Made by a program: the position numbers and the translations under genes. From CAWJEL01 sp964647255 (GTDB lineage: Bacteria; Chloroflexota; Anaerolineae; CG2-30-64-16), in NCBI GenBank assembly GCA_964647255.1, contig CAZYGI010000012.1:8596-72595 (forward strand): DNA of 64,000 nucleotides, given 5' to 3'. Each line of letters starts with the position of its first letter. The stretch's first letter is position 1. Under the pieces are notes generated by a model, which saw only the letters and a list, made by a program, of their open reading frames with translations, was not told the DNA's origin and searched no databases. Positions 17,619-25,660 of this stretch are shown in pieces.

Positions 17619-17717
17619 GTGGGTTAGTTGGTTGGTTTGTTGGTTGGTTTGTTGGTTAGTTGGTTGGTCCACGTGTGCCAACCAACCAACTAACCAACGA
17701 ACAAACCAGCCAACCGC
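17619..17717. repeat. TTGG-type simple repeat with a perfect 17-bp inverted repeat
   Basis: Tandem TTGG/TTTG units run from 17619 to 17667 and their complement from about 17678 to 17717. Positions 17651-17667 and 17682-17698 are exact reverse complements (17 bp) with a 14-nt loop; outer parts pair imperfectly. It lies between the binding-protein gene and malF-type gene, where a stem-loop could set the ratio of binding protein to permease mRNA. Same general class as the heptad repeats elsewhere in the window. Confidence 0.8.
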
Positions 17718-17725
17718 TTCTGAAC

Positions 17726-19072
17726 CTACTTTTGCGCCAACTGCTCGTCCAGCGCCTTCTGGGCTTCGGCGGCAGCGGTCTTCAACACAGTGGCCACATC
17801 GGCAGTCGGATCAATCAGCACGGTTTCCAGCGCCTTGCGCAGCGCGGGATCCGCCGTCTGCCCCCAGTAAGGGGTGGAGACGTAGGCGCGCGGGGCCAGG
17901 TGCGACAGCTCGCCGATCCAGACGCCCTCGATGGGGTCTTTGCTCAGCCCGGAGGAGTCGGCCACCGACTTGACTGCGGGCAGCGCCCAATCCTTCCACA
18001 CCTCAGCGCCGGCCTCACCGGCGTAGAACCTCAAGAAGCGCCAGGCCGCCTCAGGATGCTCGGCGCCCGCGGCGATGCCGAAGCCGCCCCAGAACAACAC
18101 ACTGGCGCGCACCTTGCCGGCCGGCGCCCCCACCACACCCAGGTCAATGTTGGGGTTCGCCTTGTAACCGCCTTGCGGCCACCGCCCGAAGAGGCGCATG
18201 GCGGCCTTGCCTTGATCGAACTCGGTGTTGCCTCCGCCCCACATCGCCAGATCGGCCGGAGGCGGCGCCACCTTGTGCACGTTATACAGATCAGCGTAGA
18301 ACTTCAGCGCGGACTGTGTCTCGGGCGAGTCCATGTAGCCCACGAATTTCTTGCCATCCTCGCTGATCAGCCGGCCGCCGGCCGCCGCCACCCAGTACTC
18401 GAAGCCGGAAGTCCATGAGGCCGGGAGCTGGACGCCCCAGACATCGGTCTTGCCGTCGCCGTTGGTGTCTTTGGTCAGCGCCTTCGCCGTCGTCAGCAGG
18501 TCCTCCCAGGTCCACCCCTCTTTGGGATACGGCACTTTAAACTGATCGAAGAGCTTCTTGTTGAAATAGACCGCCACCGGCGAGTAATCCTTCGGCAGGA
18601 GGTACTGTTTGCCGTTCCACTTGCCGGGATCGGTCAGGCCGGGCAGGTAGATGCCGGTGTCCAGGCCGTCTGCGCTCTTGAGGAAATCATCCAGCGGCAG
18701 GAGCGCGCCCTTCTCCACAAACATCGGCACCGCGTCGTCGCCGATCTGCATGATGTCCGGCGGTCGCTTGGCTGCGATCTGGGTCAGCAGGCGAGTGTAG
18801 TAGTCGCTGCCGGCCACGGCTTCGAGCTGCACCAGGATGTCGGGGTTAGCCTTCTCGAAACGGCTGATAATCTCCTGGTGGGGCGTGAGGCCCTCGCCGC
18901 TGTCGCCGGTGCCGACGCGCAGGATGATCTTGCTGCCCTCGGCGGTGGCCGCGGGCTGGACAGGGACGGCCGACTGCGGCTGCGCCGCCGGGACCGGCGC
19001 GCAGCCGGCCAACAGGACGAAAACCGCCAACAGACAAAACAGCGGCCACACCGTCATTCTGAATTTTCTCAT
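17726..19072 (-). CDS. Sugar ABC transporter substrate-binding lipoprotein
   Basis: 448 aa. The N-terminus (MRKFRMTVWPLFCLLAVFVLLAGC) is a lipoprotein signal with lipobox LAGC, the cysteine being residue 24. The mature part has the extracellular solute-binding family 1 pattern (ILVQLEAVAGSDYYTRLLTQIAAKRPPDIMQIGDDAVPMFVEKGALLPLDDFL, AVYFNKKLFDQFKVPYPKEGWTW split across lobes, EAAWRFLRFYAGEAGAEVW). The family delivers a sugar to the two permeases encoded just downstream. AGAGGAG precedes the ATG. First gene of the transporter operon. Confidence 0.92.
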   Translation of the reverse strand: MRKFRMTVWPLFCLLAVFVLLAGCAPVPAAQPQSAVPVQPAATAEGSKIILRVGTGDSGEGLTPHQEIISRFEKANPDILVQLEAVAGSDYYTRLLTQIAAKRPPDIMQIGDDAVPMFVEKGALLPLDDFLKSADGLDTGIYLPGLTDPGKWNGKQYLLPKDYSPVAVYFNKKLFDQFKVPYPKEGWTWEDLLTTAKALTKDTNGDGKTDVWGVQLPASWTSGFEYWVAAAGGRLISEDGKKFVGYMDSPETQSALKFYADLYNVHKVAPPPADLAMWGGGNTEFDQGKAAMRLFGRWPQGGYKANPNIDLGVVGAPAGKVRASVLFWGGFGIAAGAEHPEAAWRFLRFYAGEAGAEVWKDWALPAVKSVADSSGLSKDPIEGVWIGELSHLAPRAYVSTPYWGQTADPALRKALETVLIDPTADVATVLKTAAAEAQKALDEQLAQK

Positions 19073-19109
19073 CGCTTGAACTCCTCTGCCTCAGGATTTG
19101 GTCTCGACC

Positions 19110-19139
19110 ATTCTACACCAACACACCGGGTGCCCGCAA
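19110..19139 (-). promoter_or_regulatory. Candidate promoter of the sugar ABC operon
   Basis: Minus strand: TTGCGG (19134-19139), 18-bp spacer, TAGAAT (19110-19115), about 30 bp upstream of the predicted ATG region. No obvious operator palindrome was seen. Confidence 0.4.
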
Positions 19140-19308
19140 ATGCCCGGCGGCGCGGCGGCGTGGGAAGTGACAAAATCGAGCGTAAGAGGCACAAAAATCA
19201 TCAGCCCCTGCCTGCTAAACCGGCCGACAGGCCAGCGCAAGCGGCGTAATCGCGCCTTTCACTTTGCGCAACCCGGCGCGCTGATTTCTCGATTTATCTT
19301 TTTCGCCG

Positions 19309-19314
19309 TAGAAT
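19309..19314 (+). promoter_or_regulatory. Candidate -10 box of xpt
   Basis: TAGAAT lies 35 bp before the xpt ATG; the -35 region is poor (TTTCTC about 18 bp upstream). The predicted leader is under 30 nt and contains GGAGGAG, so there is no space for the guanine riboswitch seen before xpt in Bacillus. Confidence 0.4.
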
Positions 19315-19349
19315 AGCGTCTTGTTACACCTGCGGAGGAGAATTCATCC

Positions 19350-19919
19350 ATGGAACTGCTCAAACAACGGATCCAGCGCGAGGGCGTCAATATGGGGCAC
19401 GGCATCCTCAAGGTTGACTCCTTCATCAACCATCAAGTGGACCCGGCACTGATGCTGGCGGTCGGCGGTGCGCTGGCGGCGCGCTTTGCCCACTTGGGCG
19501 CCAACAAGATCGTCACCGCCGAAATCAGTGGCATCGCGCCCGCGTTGACCACCGCCCTCGCGCTAGGCATCCCGGTGGTGTACGCCCGCAAAACGAAGCC
19601 CGTCACCATGCACCCGAACGCCATGACTGCTTCCGCGCCATCGCACACCAAAGGCGTGATGACCGAGCTGATGATCTCGCCGGAGTTCCTCGGCCCGCGC
19701 GATCATGTGCTGGTGGTGGACGACTTCCTGGCCCGTGGCGAGACGATCCGCGCGCTGGTGGCGCTGGTGCGCAAATCCGGCGCCCAACTGATCGGCATCG
19801 GCGCGGTGATCGAGAAGCGTTTCGAAGGTGGCCGCACAGCCCTGGCCGATCTCGGCGTCCCGATCGAGACGCTGGCCGTAATTACCAGCATGGACAACGG
19901 GAAGATCGAAATGGAGTGA
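19350..19919 (+). CDS. xpt: Xanthine phosphoribosyltransferase
   Basis: 189 aa, close to the family length (~190). The start MELLKQRIQREG is the family's usual beginning, and the PRPP-binding loop VLVVDDFLARGET is at 120-132. The protein converts xanthine and PRPP to XMP, which is the substrate of the GMP synthase encoded 6 nt downstream, so the pair forms a short xanthine-to-GMP salvage route in the cytoplasm. A strong GGAGGAG is 10 bases before the ATG. Confidence 0.93.
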   Translation: MELLKQRIQREGVNMGHGILKVDSFINHQVDPALMLAVGGALAARFAHLGANKIVTAEISGIAPALTTALALGIPVVYARKTKPVTMHPNAMTASAPSHTKGVMTELMISPEFLGPRDHVLVVDDFLARGETIRALVALVRKSGAQLIGIGAVIEKRFEGGRTALADLGVPIETLAVITSMDNGKIEME

Positions 19920-19925
19920 ACAACG

Positions 19926-21590
19926 ATGGACCATGGACAACCGACGACAGGCATCGCACCGGACGCGAAGGTCCAGGGCCCGTCCCGCCAGGAAGCATCG
20001 CGTTCGGTAATGGTCAATCGTCAATGGGCGTCCCACGACACCATCGTCATCCTCGACTACGGCTCGCAAACCGCCCAACTGATCGCGCGGCGCGTGCGTG
20101 AGCTGCACGTCTACTGCGAGCTGATCCCGTGGAACGCGCCCGCCGAAAGGCTGGCGGCGCTCGCGCCGAAAGGGTTCATCCTGTCGGGCGGACCGAACAG
20201 CGTGTATGCGGCCGGTGCGCCGACGTTGCCGCCGTTCGTGCTGGCGTCCGGGGCGCCGGTGCTGGGGATCTGCTACGGGATGCAGCTCCTGGCGCACAAC
20301 CTGGGCGGCCGGGTGGATCCGGCTGCGCGGCGCGAGTACGGCCATGCCGAGGTGCGCGTCGTGGCGGAAGACATCCCGCTGTGGCAGGGCCTGCCCGAGG
20401 AAATCAGCGTCTGGATGAGCCACGGCGACCATGTAGCCGACCTGCCGCCCACCTTCGCGCCCTTGGCTATCACTGCATCATCGGTCGCCGCAATGGGCGA
20501 TCCGAGCCGCGGCCTCTACGGCGTGCAGTTCCACCCGGAGGTGCAGCATACGGCCCACGGCCGCGAGCTGCTTGGCAACTTCGTGCTCGACATCTGCGGG
20601 TGCCGGCCCGACTGGACGCCCGCGAACTTCATCGCCGAAACCACACAGAGCATCGCCCACCAGGTGGGCGATGGGTGCGTGATCTGCGGGCTGAGCGGCG
20701 GGGTGGACTCGGCTGTCGCAGCCGCCCTGATCCATCGCGCGATCGGGGAGCGGCTGACGTGCATCTTCGTGGATCACGGCCTGCTGCGGCAGGGCGAGGC
20801 CGCGCAGGTGGTGGAGGCGTTCCAACGGCACATGGGCATGAAACTGATCGCCGTCAACGCTGCCGAAGAGTTTCTGGCCGACCTGTCCGGCGTCACCGAC
20901 CCGGAACTCAAGCGCAAGCGCATCGGCGCCCGGTTTATCCGCACCTTCGAGGCGGCGGAGGCTGAAGCCGCCTGCGCCGGTGAGGCGGGCCACGCGACCT
21001 ACCTGGCCCAGGGCACCCTCTACCCCGACGTCATCGAGTCCGCCAGCCGGGACGATCAGGCGACGGCGCGCACGATCAAGACGCACCACAACGTCGGCGG
21101 GTTGCCCGCGGACATGACGTTCCAGCTCATCGAACCGCTGCGCAGCCTCTTCAAGGACGAGGTGCGCCTGGTCGGCCAGGCACTGGGCCTCCCCGACGAG
21201 ATCGTCTGGCGGCACCCGTTCCCCGGCCCCGGCCTGGCGATCCGCATCATCGGTGAGGTCACGTGGGATCGGTTGGAGACGCTACGCCATGCCGACGCGA
21301 TCTTCCTGGAGGAGTTGGGCGGCGCGGGCCTCTACCGTGCGGTATCGCAGGCGTTCGCCGCGCTCCTGCCGGTGCGCTCGGTCGGCGTCATGGGCGACGG
21401 CCGCACCTATGCTGACACCATCGCGCTGCGCGCCGTGACCACCGACGATTTCATGACCGCCGACTGGGCGCGGCTGCCCTATGAGCTGCTGGCCCGCATC
21501 AGCAACCGCATCGTCAACGAGGTGTCCGGCGTCAACCGTGTGGTCTATGACGTGAGCTCCAAGCCGCCGGCAACGATCGAATGGGAGTAA
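19926..21590 (+). CDS. guaA: GMP synthase (glutamine-hydrolysing)
   Basis: 554 aa. The class I glutamine amidotransferase domain has the nucleophile C116 (GICYGMQ) and H203/E205 (QFHPEV). The ATP-pyrophosphatase domain has SGGVDS at 257-262, and the C-terminal dimerisation domain ends in IEWE as in all GuaA. It turns XMP, glutamine and ATP into GMP. About the first 38 residues are extra: homologues begin at DTIVILDYGSQ. This extension is encoded by repeat-like DNA (GGACCATGGACAACCG, GGTCAATCGTCAATGGG). The ATG at 19926 has GGAG upstream, but an internal ATG at 20010 could be the true start. Confidence 0.95.
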   Translation: MDHGQPTTGIAPDAKVQGPSRQEASRSVMVNRQWASHDTIVILDYGSQTAQLIARRVRELHVYCELIPWNAPAERLAALAPKGFILSGGPNSVYAAGAPTLPPFVLASGAPVLGICYGMQLLAHNLGGRVDPAARREYGHAEVRVVAEDIPLWQGLPEEISVWMSHGDHVADLPPTFAPLAITASSVAAMGDPSRGLYGVQFHPEVQHTAHGRELLGNFVLDICGCRPDWTPANFIAETTQSIAHQVGDGCVICGLSGGVDSAVAAALIHRAIGERLTCIFVDHGLLRQGEAAQVVEAFQRHMGMKLIAVNAAEEFLADLSGVTDPELKRKRIGARFIRTFEAAEAEAACAGEAGHATYLAQGTLYPDVIESASRDDQATARTIKTHHNVGGLPADMTFQLIEPLRSLFKDEVRLVGQALGLPDEIVWRHPFPGPGLAIRIIGEVTWDRLETLRHADAIFLEELGGAGLYRAVSQAFAALLPVRSVGVMGDGRTYADTIALRAVTTDDFMTADWARLPYELLARISNRIVNEVSGVNRVVYDVSSKPPATIEWE

Positions 21591-21659
21591 GAGAGTACTC
21601 AAAATCACACGGAGATCGGCCAGTGAGGTGCAATCTGCGCGATACCTGGCGCTTGATCG

Positions 21660-21698
21660 GCATCTACTAACTCACTACGTTACTATCTCACTCAACAC
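21660..21698. repeat. Short intergenic repeat tract before the hydrolase gene
   Basis: CTACTAACTCACTACGTTAC followed by TATCTCACTC shows an ACTNACT-like 7-8 base periodicity resembling the heptad tracts at other gene borders in this window. It ends 4 nt before the next ATG. Confidence 0.4.
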
Positions 21699-21701
21699 CC
21701 C

Positions 21702-23147
21702 ATGCGCAAACTTATTGTGGCCCTGCTCATCCTCGCCGCCGTCGCCGCTGCGCTGTTGACCCCCTCCTATCTGCGCTATCGCCGCAGTGCAGGGGTGATC
21801 CCGGCCTGGGTGCGGCTGGGCGGCGCGCAAGTGAGCGCCGCGACGGCCGCCGACGCGGATGCCGCCTTGCGCCAGGCCTTTGAGGAACCGGTCGCAGCGT
21901 ACTACGGCAGCCAGCGCATCCTGCTCCGGCCACAGAATATTGGCTTTCACGTGGACACCGCGGCCATGCTTGCCGCGGCGCAGCAGGCCGACACCGTGGT
22001 CAACCTGGTCCGCTACCTGGCCGAAGACGCGCTGCACCGCCCACCCAAAACCATGGAAATCCCGCTCAAGTACACGTTCGATTCAGCCGCGCTCGATGCC
22101 TGGCTGCAGGACGTCGCAACCGAACATGATCGCCCGCCCCAACCGCCGCAGCCGCTCGTGGCGACCCTCAGCCTGGCGCCGGGCCAACCCGGTCAGGCGC
22201 TGGATCTCGTGGCGTCCCGCAGCCAACTGCTCGCCACCCTGATCACTGCGCGGGAGCGCACCGTCCACCTGGCGGTCGCTGAAACGCCTGCGCCGCCCAT
22301 CAATATCGCAGCGCTGGGCGAGCTGCTCAAGGCCCGGCTGGATGAGTTTCCCGGCATTGCGGGCCTCTACCTGCACTTCCTGCCCACCGGCGAGGAGATC
22401 ACGATCAACGCTGATGTTGCGTATGCAGGCACCAGCACCCTGAAAATTGCTATCCTGGAACAGGTTTACCGGACGTTGGACGCCCCGCCCGATGTCGAGA
22501 CGAGCAAGATCATCAGCGAGACGATGATGCATAGCGGCAACTTCACGGCGAATCTGATGTTGGGCATCGTGGGCGGCGGGGATTGGGACATCGGGGTGCA
22601 GCGGATGAACCAGGCGTTCAAGTCCCTGGGGATGAAAAACACCTTTATGGCGACCCCCTATGACCGCAAGCTAGCCGTGGCGCCCCGCATCGTCACACAG
22701 GCGAACAGCCGCACGGACCTGAACACCCAGCCCGATCCTTACATGCAGACGACCCCGCGGGACATCGGCATGGCATTGCAGATGCTGGTGGCGTGCAGCG
22801 AGGGCGGCGGCACCCTCATCGCCGCCTACGGCGACCGGATCACCCCGGCCGAGTGCCAGCAGGCGCTGAACTTCATGTCGCTGAATGAGATGAAGGAGAT
22901 GCTGGTGGGCGGGCTGCCAGGCGAGGCAAAGGCCGTGCACAAGCACGGTTACGTGCCCGACACGCACGGTGACGTGGCCGCCATCTGGAGCCCGGCGGGG
23001 CCTTACGTGCTGTCGCTCTTCCTCTATCGGCCCACCTGGCTGGAGTGGGACATCTCCAACCCGACGATGAAGGATATCGCCCGCGCAACATGGGATTTCT
23101 TTGTTCAGTACGGCGACAGCTTACAGACCGGCGACCCCCAAAAATAG
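21702..23147 (+). CDS. Membrane-anchored serine hydrolase of the class A beta-lactamase fold
   Basis: 481 aa. One N-terminal hydrophobic segment (residues 3-22) acts as signal or anchor. Residues ~30-190 resemble the VanW/YoaR peptidoglycan-binding-like region. The C-terminal domain has the serine-enzyme motifs: S245-T-L-K248 (AGTSTLKIAIL), SGNFTAN as the SxN-like element, and HKHG in place of KTG. Homologues in this group are annotated beta-lactamase class A or cell-wall hydrolases; the altered third motif (KHG) makes true beta-lactam hydrolysis uncertain. A transpeptidase- or carboxypeptidase-like role at the cell wall is equally possible. Confidence 0.8.
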   Translation: MRKLIVALLILAAVAAALLTPSYLRYRRSAGVIPAWVRLGGAQVSAATAADADAALRQAFEEPVAAYYGSQRILLRPQNIGFHVDTAAMLAAAQQADTVVNLVRYLAEDALHRPPKTMEIPLKYTFDSAALDAWLQDVATEHDRPPQPPQPLVATLSLAPGQPGQALDLVASRSQLLATLITARERTVHLAVAETPAPPINIAALGELLKARLDEFPGIAGLYLHFLPTGEEITINADVAYAGTSTLKIAILEQVYRTLDAPPDVETSKIISETMMHSGNFTANLMLGIVGGGDWDIGVQRMNQAFKSLGMKNTFMATPYDRKLAVAPRIVTQANSRTDLNTQPDPYMQTTPRDIGMALQMLVACSEGGGTLIAAYGDRITPAECQQALNFMSLNEMKEMLVGGLPGEAKAVHKHGYVPDTHGDVAAIWSPAGPYVLSLFLYRPTWLEWDISNPTMKDIARATWDFFVQYGDSLQTGDPQK

Positions 23148-23183
23148 GGGCGTTCCGAGCGGCTTTCTCGCTCAAAACGCCCC
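23147..23183. terminator. Hairpin between convergent genes
   Basis: Arms 23147-23161 and 23169-23183 pair at 13 of 15 positions around a 7-nt loop, starting in the stop codon of the hydrolase gene. No long T run, so terminator function is inferred from position. Confidence 0.6.
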
Positions 23184-23203
23184 CATGCCTCGATCTCTCA
23201 GGA

Positions 23204-23608
23204 TCACCCTTCAGACGCCGGCGGCTCGGCCGGGCTCTCCGGCTCCGCAGGCGCTTCGGGAGCCTGCTTGGACTCCAGCTTCTCCAACAGCCTGCCCAGT
23301 TCCTTGTTGAGCACGTCTAGCCCGCTCAAGATGCCCTTGCGGACATCCTCAACGACGTCGCTCTCCTTGAGGTCCACCGCGACCTTCTCGGCCTTCACCT
23401 TCAAATCCTTGGCCTGTTCGCCCTCGCTGACCTTCTGGACAGCCTGGCTGATGTCGTTGCCGAACTTTTGCAGGCCCTCGGTCAGCTCGGACTGGATGCG
23501 CTTACGATCGTCGCTCTCCCAAGCCGCCTTGATCGTGTCAGCGGCCTGCTTGCCCAGCTTGCCCAGCTCATCGGCGATGTTCTTTTCGACCTTCTGTTCC
23601 TCGGACAT
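23204..23608 (-). CDS. Small charged coiled-coil protein
   Basis: 134 aa from the ATG at 23608, with AGGAGGGTG directly upstream. Sequence is Lys/Glu-rich heptad-like helix (VEKNIADELGKLGKQAADTIKAAW, LQKFGNDISQAVQKVSE, KAEKVAVDLKESDVVEDVRKGILSGLDVLNKELGRLLEKLE) with an acidic Pro/Glu tail. No membrane segment or enzyme motif. Similar short helical proteins occur near stress or envelope genes in Chloroflexota, but I cannot assign a function. Confidence 0.7.
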   Translation of the reverse strand: MSEEQKVEKNIADELGKLGKQAADTIKAAWESDDRKRIQSELTEGLQKFGNDISQAVQKVSEGEQAKDLKVKAEKVAVDLKESDVVEDVRKGILSGLDVLNKELGRLLEKLESKQAPEAPAEPESPAEPPASEG

Positions 23609-23748
23609 GGCACCCTCCTGTGACAATGGATGACGCTGGCGCCGGCGGCCCGGCACAGCCACATCATCGGCGATTTCCTCTTTGTATACGCACATCGGGG
23701 CAGAAGGTTGCAGACCAGTGCCATGCCCCTGCCGGGGCAAAATCGAGA

Positions 23749-23835
23749 TGAAAATAGAGCGATCAGCGCCGCTCAGCGTTCACACCGCACCTGCGGGTGG
23801 GAGCAGGCGTCAACGTCATCAGCGTTCTATTTTCA
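23749..23835. other. Candidate structured RNA or long-range hairpin
   Basis: TGAAAATAGAGCG (23749-23761) pairs with CGTTCTATTTTCA (23823-23835) over 13 bp with one wobble. Inside, CGCACCTGC and GCAGGCG can form a bulged stem. It is AT-rich against a GC-rich background, outside any coding frame. The strand and transcription are unknown. Confidence 0.3.
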
Positions 23836-23913
23836 GATCAGTGGCCACGCTGCTGACCGGGCAGGGACAGATTTGAAAAAACAAACTGCGTCACAAGTCG
23901 AGGCTGACCGACC

Positions 23914-23942
23914 TTGCCAAAACCGGGCTTCCGGTGTATGAT
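23914..23942 (+). promoter_or_regulatory. rpe promoter
   Basis: TTGCCA (23914-23919) and TATGAT (23937-23942) with exactly 17 bp between; predicted start near 23949, about 70 nt before the rpe start codon. Confidence 0.65.
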
Positions 23943-24019
23943 GGCGCTCATGTTGAGCCGGACCGCGTGCGTTCGGCTCCTGCTATGTTCTTATGCGTCT
24001 GTCGGATAAGGAGTTGCTG

Positions 24020-24679
24020 GTGATTAAGATCGCGCCATCTGTTCTCGCCGCTGATTTCACCGCCCTCGGCGCGGAGGTGCGGGCAGCGCAAGCCGCGGGC
24101 GCCGACTACATCCATGTAGATGTCATGGACGGCCATTTTGTCCCCAATATTACGCTGGGCCCCGCCATTGTGGCTGCTCTGCATCGAGCCACCGGGCTGC
24201 CGCTTGACATTCACCTCATGATCGAAGCGCCCGAACGCTACCTGGCCGATTTCGCCGCCGCAGGCGCCACCATCATCACCGTTCACGTCGAGACCTGTCC
24301 GCATCTGCACCGCACTGTCGAACAAATTCGCCAGGCAGGCGCCCGGCCCGGCGTCACGCTGAATCCGGCGACCTCGCTCGAGACCGTCGCCGAGATCCTG
24401 CCCTACGTGGATCAGGTGCTGGTCATGACAGTGAACCCCGGCTTCGGTGGGCAGAGCTTCATTCCGACCATGACCACCAAAGTGGCGCGTTTGCGCGAAA
24501 TGATCGCCGCCACCGGCCGCGCGATTGACATCGAAGTGGATGGCGGCATTGACGTGACGACGACCCCGGCGATCGTGGCTGCCGGCGCCAACGTGCTCGT
24601 CGCCGGGACCGCGGTGTTTCGCCATCCCGACGGCATCGCAGGCGGGATCGCCGCCATCAGAGCTGCCGCGCGGGGCTAG
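24020..24679 (+). CDS. rpe: Ribulose-phosphate 3-epimerase
   Basis: 219 aa from the GTG at 24020, chosen because AAGGAG lies 7 bases upstream and homologues begin IKIAPSVLAADF; an ATG at 23993 would add nine residues. The TIM-barrel family motifs are complete: SVLAADF, HVDVMDGHFVPNITLGP, HLMIEAPERY, TVNPGFGGQSFIP and EVDGGID, carrying the metal-binding His/Asp and catalytic aspartates. It interconverts ribulose 5-phosphate and xylulose 5-phosphate in the pentose phosphate pathway. Single gene with its own promoter and a downstream hairpin. Confidence 0.95.
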   Translation: MIKIAPSVLAADFTALGAEVRAAQAAGADYIHVDVMDGHFVPNITLGPAIVAALHRATGLPLDIHLMIEAPERYLADFAAAGATIITVHVETCPHLHRTVEQIRQAGARPGVTLNPATSLETVAEILPYVDQVLVMTVNPGFGGQSFIPTMTTKVARLREMIAATGRAIDIEVDGGIDVTTTPAIVAAGANVLVAGTAVFRHPDGIAGGIAAIRAAARG

Positions 24680-24691
24680 TTCCGGCGGCTG

Positions 24692-24716
24692 CTGGAGATC
24701 GCAGGGCAATCTCCAG
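24692..24716 (+). terminator. rpe terminator hairpin
   Basis: CTGGAGAT (24692-24699) pairs with ATCTCCAG (24709-24716), followed by GCTTTAAAAAGC; 13 bases after the rpe stop. Confidence 0.55.
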
Positions 24717-24733
24717 GCTTTAAAAAGCAAACA

Positions 24734-24753
24734 GCCGACGAGGTTTCGTCGGC
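24734..24753 (-). terminator. rpmB intrinsic terminator
   Basis: GCCGACGA/TCGTCGGC forms an 8-bp stem with a 4-nt loop; on the minus strand it is followed by TGTTTGCTTTTT, a usable T tract, 30 bases past the rpmB stop. Confidence 0.75.
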
Positions 24754-24782
24754 CGCATGCCTGGATCGGGCTATGATGATGA

Positions 24783-24965
24783 TTAGGCAGCCTTCTGCAT
24801 GGTCTTGATGCACTTGGCGCAGATGAACACCCGCCGCTCGACGCCGTCGGCCACCAACCGCTTGTGCTGGATGTTGGAATTCCAGCGGCGCTTGGTATGG
24901 CGCATCGAATGGCTGACGTTATGCCCGAACTGCGGCCCTTTGCCGCAAACATCGCACTTTGCCAT
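24783..24965 (-). CDS. rpmB: 50S ribosomal protein L28
   Basis: 60 aa from the ATG at 24965 (MAKCDVCGKGPQFGHNVSHS), with GAGGGGG upstream. Zinc-binding form: two CxxC pairs (CDVC near the start and CAKC near the end). L28 binds 23S rRNA near the E site of the large subunit. Monocistronic, with its own promoter at 25044-25072 and terminator at 24734-24753, away from the main ribosomal cluster. Confidence 0.95.
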   Translation of the reverse strand: MAKCDVCGKGPQFGHNVSHSMRHTKRRWNSNIQHKRLVADGVERRVFICAKCIKTMQKAA

Positions 24966-25043
24966 CTGAGTCCCCCTCGTAAACGCTCTAAGTCTGTACA
25001 AATGACAACCGAGCCATACGAGGGCCCGGCCACAGACTGATAG

Positions 25044-25072
25044 ATAGTACCACAAGGGACGGATTCCTGCAA
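25044..25072 (-). promoter_or_regulatory. rpmB promoter
   Basis: Minus strand TTGCAG (25067-25072), 17-bp spacer, TACTAT (25044-25049); leaves a leader of about 70 nt before the rpmB ATG. Confidence 0.65.
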
Positions 25073-25102
25073 AACCGGTGCATATCTTCTACAGGAGACC
25101 GT

Positions 25103-25465
25103 ATGATTGATGAAAAGACACGCGGGCGGATCGAGATTTCGCCCCATGCCATCGCCGCGATCGCCGGAGAAGCTGTATTACACTGCTACGGTGTGGTTGG
25201 CGTGGCCAGCAAAAACCTGATCGGTGGGATCGCCGACCTGCTCCAGCCCGACCGTTGGGGGCGCGGGGTGGACGTCCAGGTGCGGGACGGGCAGGTGGCC
25301 GTTGATCTCTACGTCGTCATTCAGTATGGCACGCGCATCTCAGAGGTCGCACACAGCGTGATGCACCAGGTGAAGTACGCCCTGGAGCAAGCGCTGGGTG
25401 TTCCTGTGGCCGAAGTTAACGTCCACGTGCAGGGCCTGCGGATGTTGAACGATCAGGGAAAGTAA
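25103..25465 (+). CDS. Asp23/Gls24 family envelope stress protein (first copy)
   Basis: 120 aa, AGGAGA before the ATG. Single Asp23 domain (GRIEISPHAIAAIAGEAVLHCYGVVGVA, VQVRDGQVAVDLYVVIQYGTRISEVAHSVMHQVKYALE, VPVAEVNVHVQGLRM). The family is small, cytoplasmic and often membrane-associated through a partner; in Firmicutes it lies beside the fatty acid kinase genes just as here. A second copy lies at 34794-35135. Exact role unknown. Confidence 0.88.
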   Translation: MIDEKTRGRIEISPHAIAAIAGEAVLHCYGVVGVASKNLIGGIADLLQPDRWGRGVDVQVRDGQVAVDLYVVIQYGTRISEVAHSVMHQVKYALEQALGVPVAEVNVHVQGLRMLNDQGK

Positions 25466-25470
25466 GCACT

Positions 25471-25499
25471 GGCGATCGTTGGCACGGTCAACGATCGCC
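25471..25499 (+). terminator. 11-bp hairpin after gls24
   Basis: GGCGATCGTTG (25471-25481) and CAACGATCGCC (25489-25499) are exact complements around a 7-nt loop, five bases after the gls24 stop. No T run follows. The following 160 bp to fakA also hold an 8-bp inverted repeat (25558-25565 with 25598-25605) and no gene. Confidence 0.5.
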
Positions 25500-25660
25500 G
25501 GGCCGGCCAACGCGCCGATTCTCGAAAAACGGCTAAACACCCGGCGGTTTGGAACCCACATCTGCTGCGCGACCGAATCATTTCATGGGGTCTGCCGGCA
25601 GATGTTAGGGGCTGTATTTCATTGTTCGGTCTATCACGTTTTTATTGGAGGACTTATCAC

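Larger units (their letters stand above)
23609..24019. other. Divergent intergenic region (410 bp) with rpe promoter and a candidate structured element
   Basis: No gene is supported here. It contains the start region of the coiled-coil gene (minus), a 6-bp-stem hairpin near 23724-23739, an inverted repeat (arms 23749-23761 and 23823-23835) enclosing 61 nt that can itself fold, and the rpe promoter at 23914-23942. Confidence 0.5.

Noticed and set aside
17604..17681. MalF start at 17681
   Set aside because: Would give a NQQTNQQTNQLT leader encoded by the simple repeat; MSSRRREAITFYL is the family-like start.
19080..19349. Possible guanine riboswitch before xpt-guaA
   Set aside because: The predicted leader from the -10 box is under 30 nt and no purine-aptamer core was found in the 270 bp upstream.
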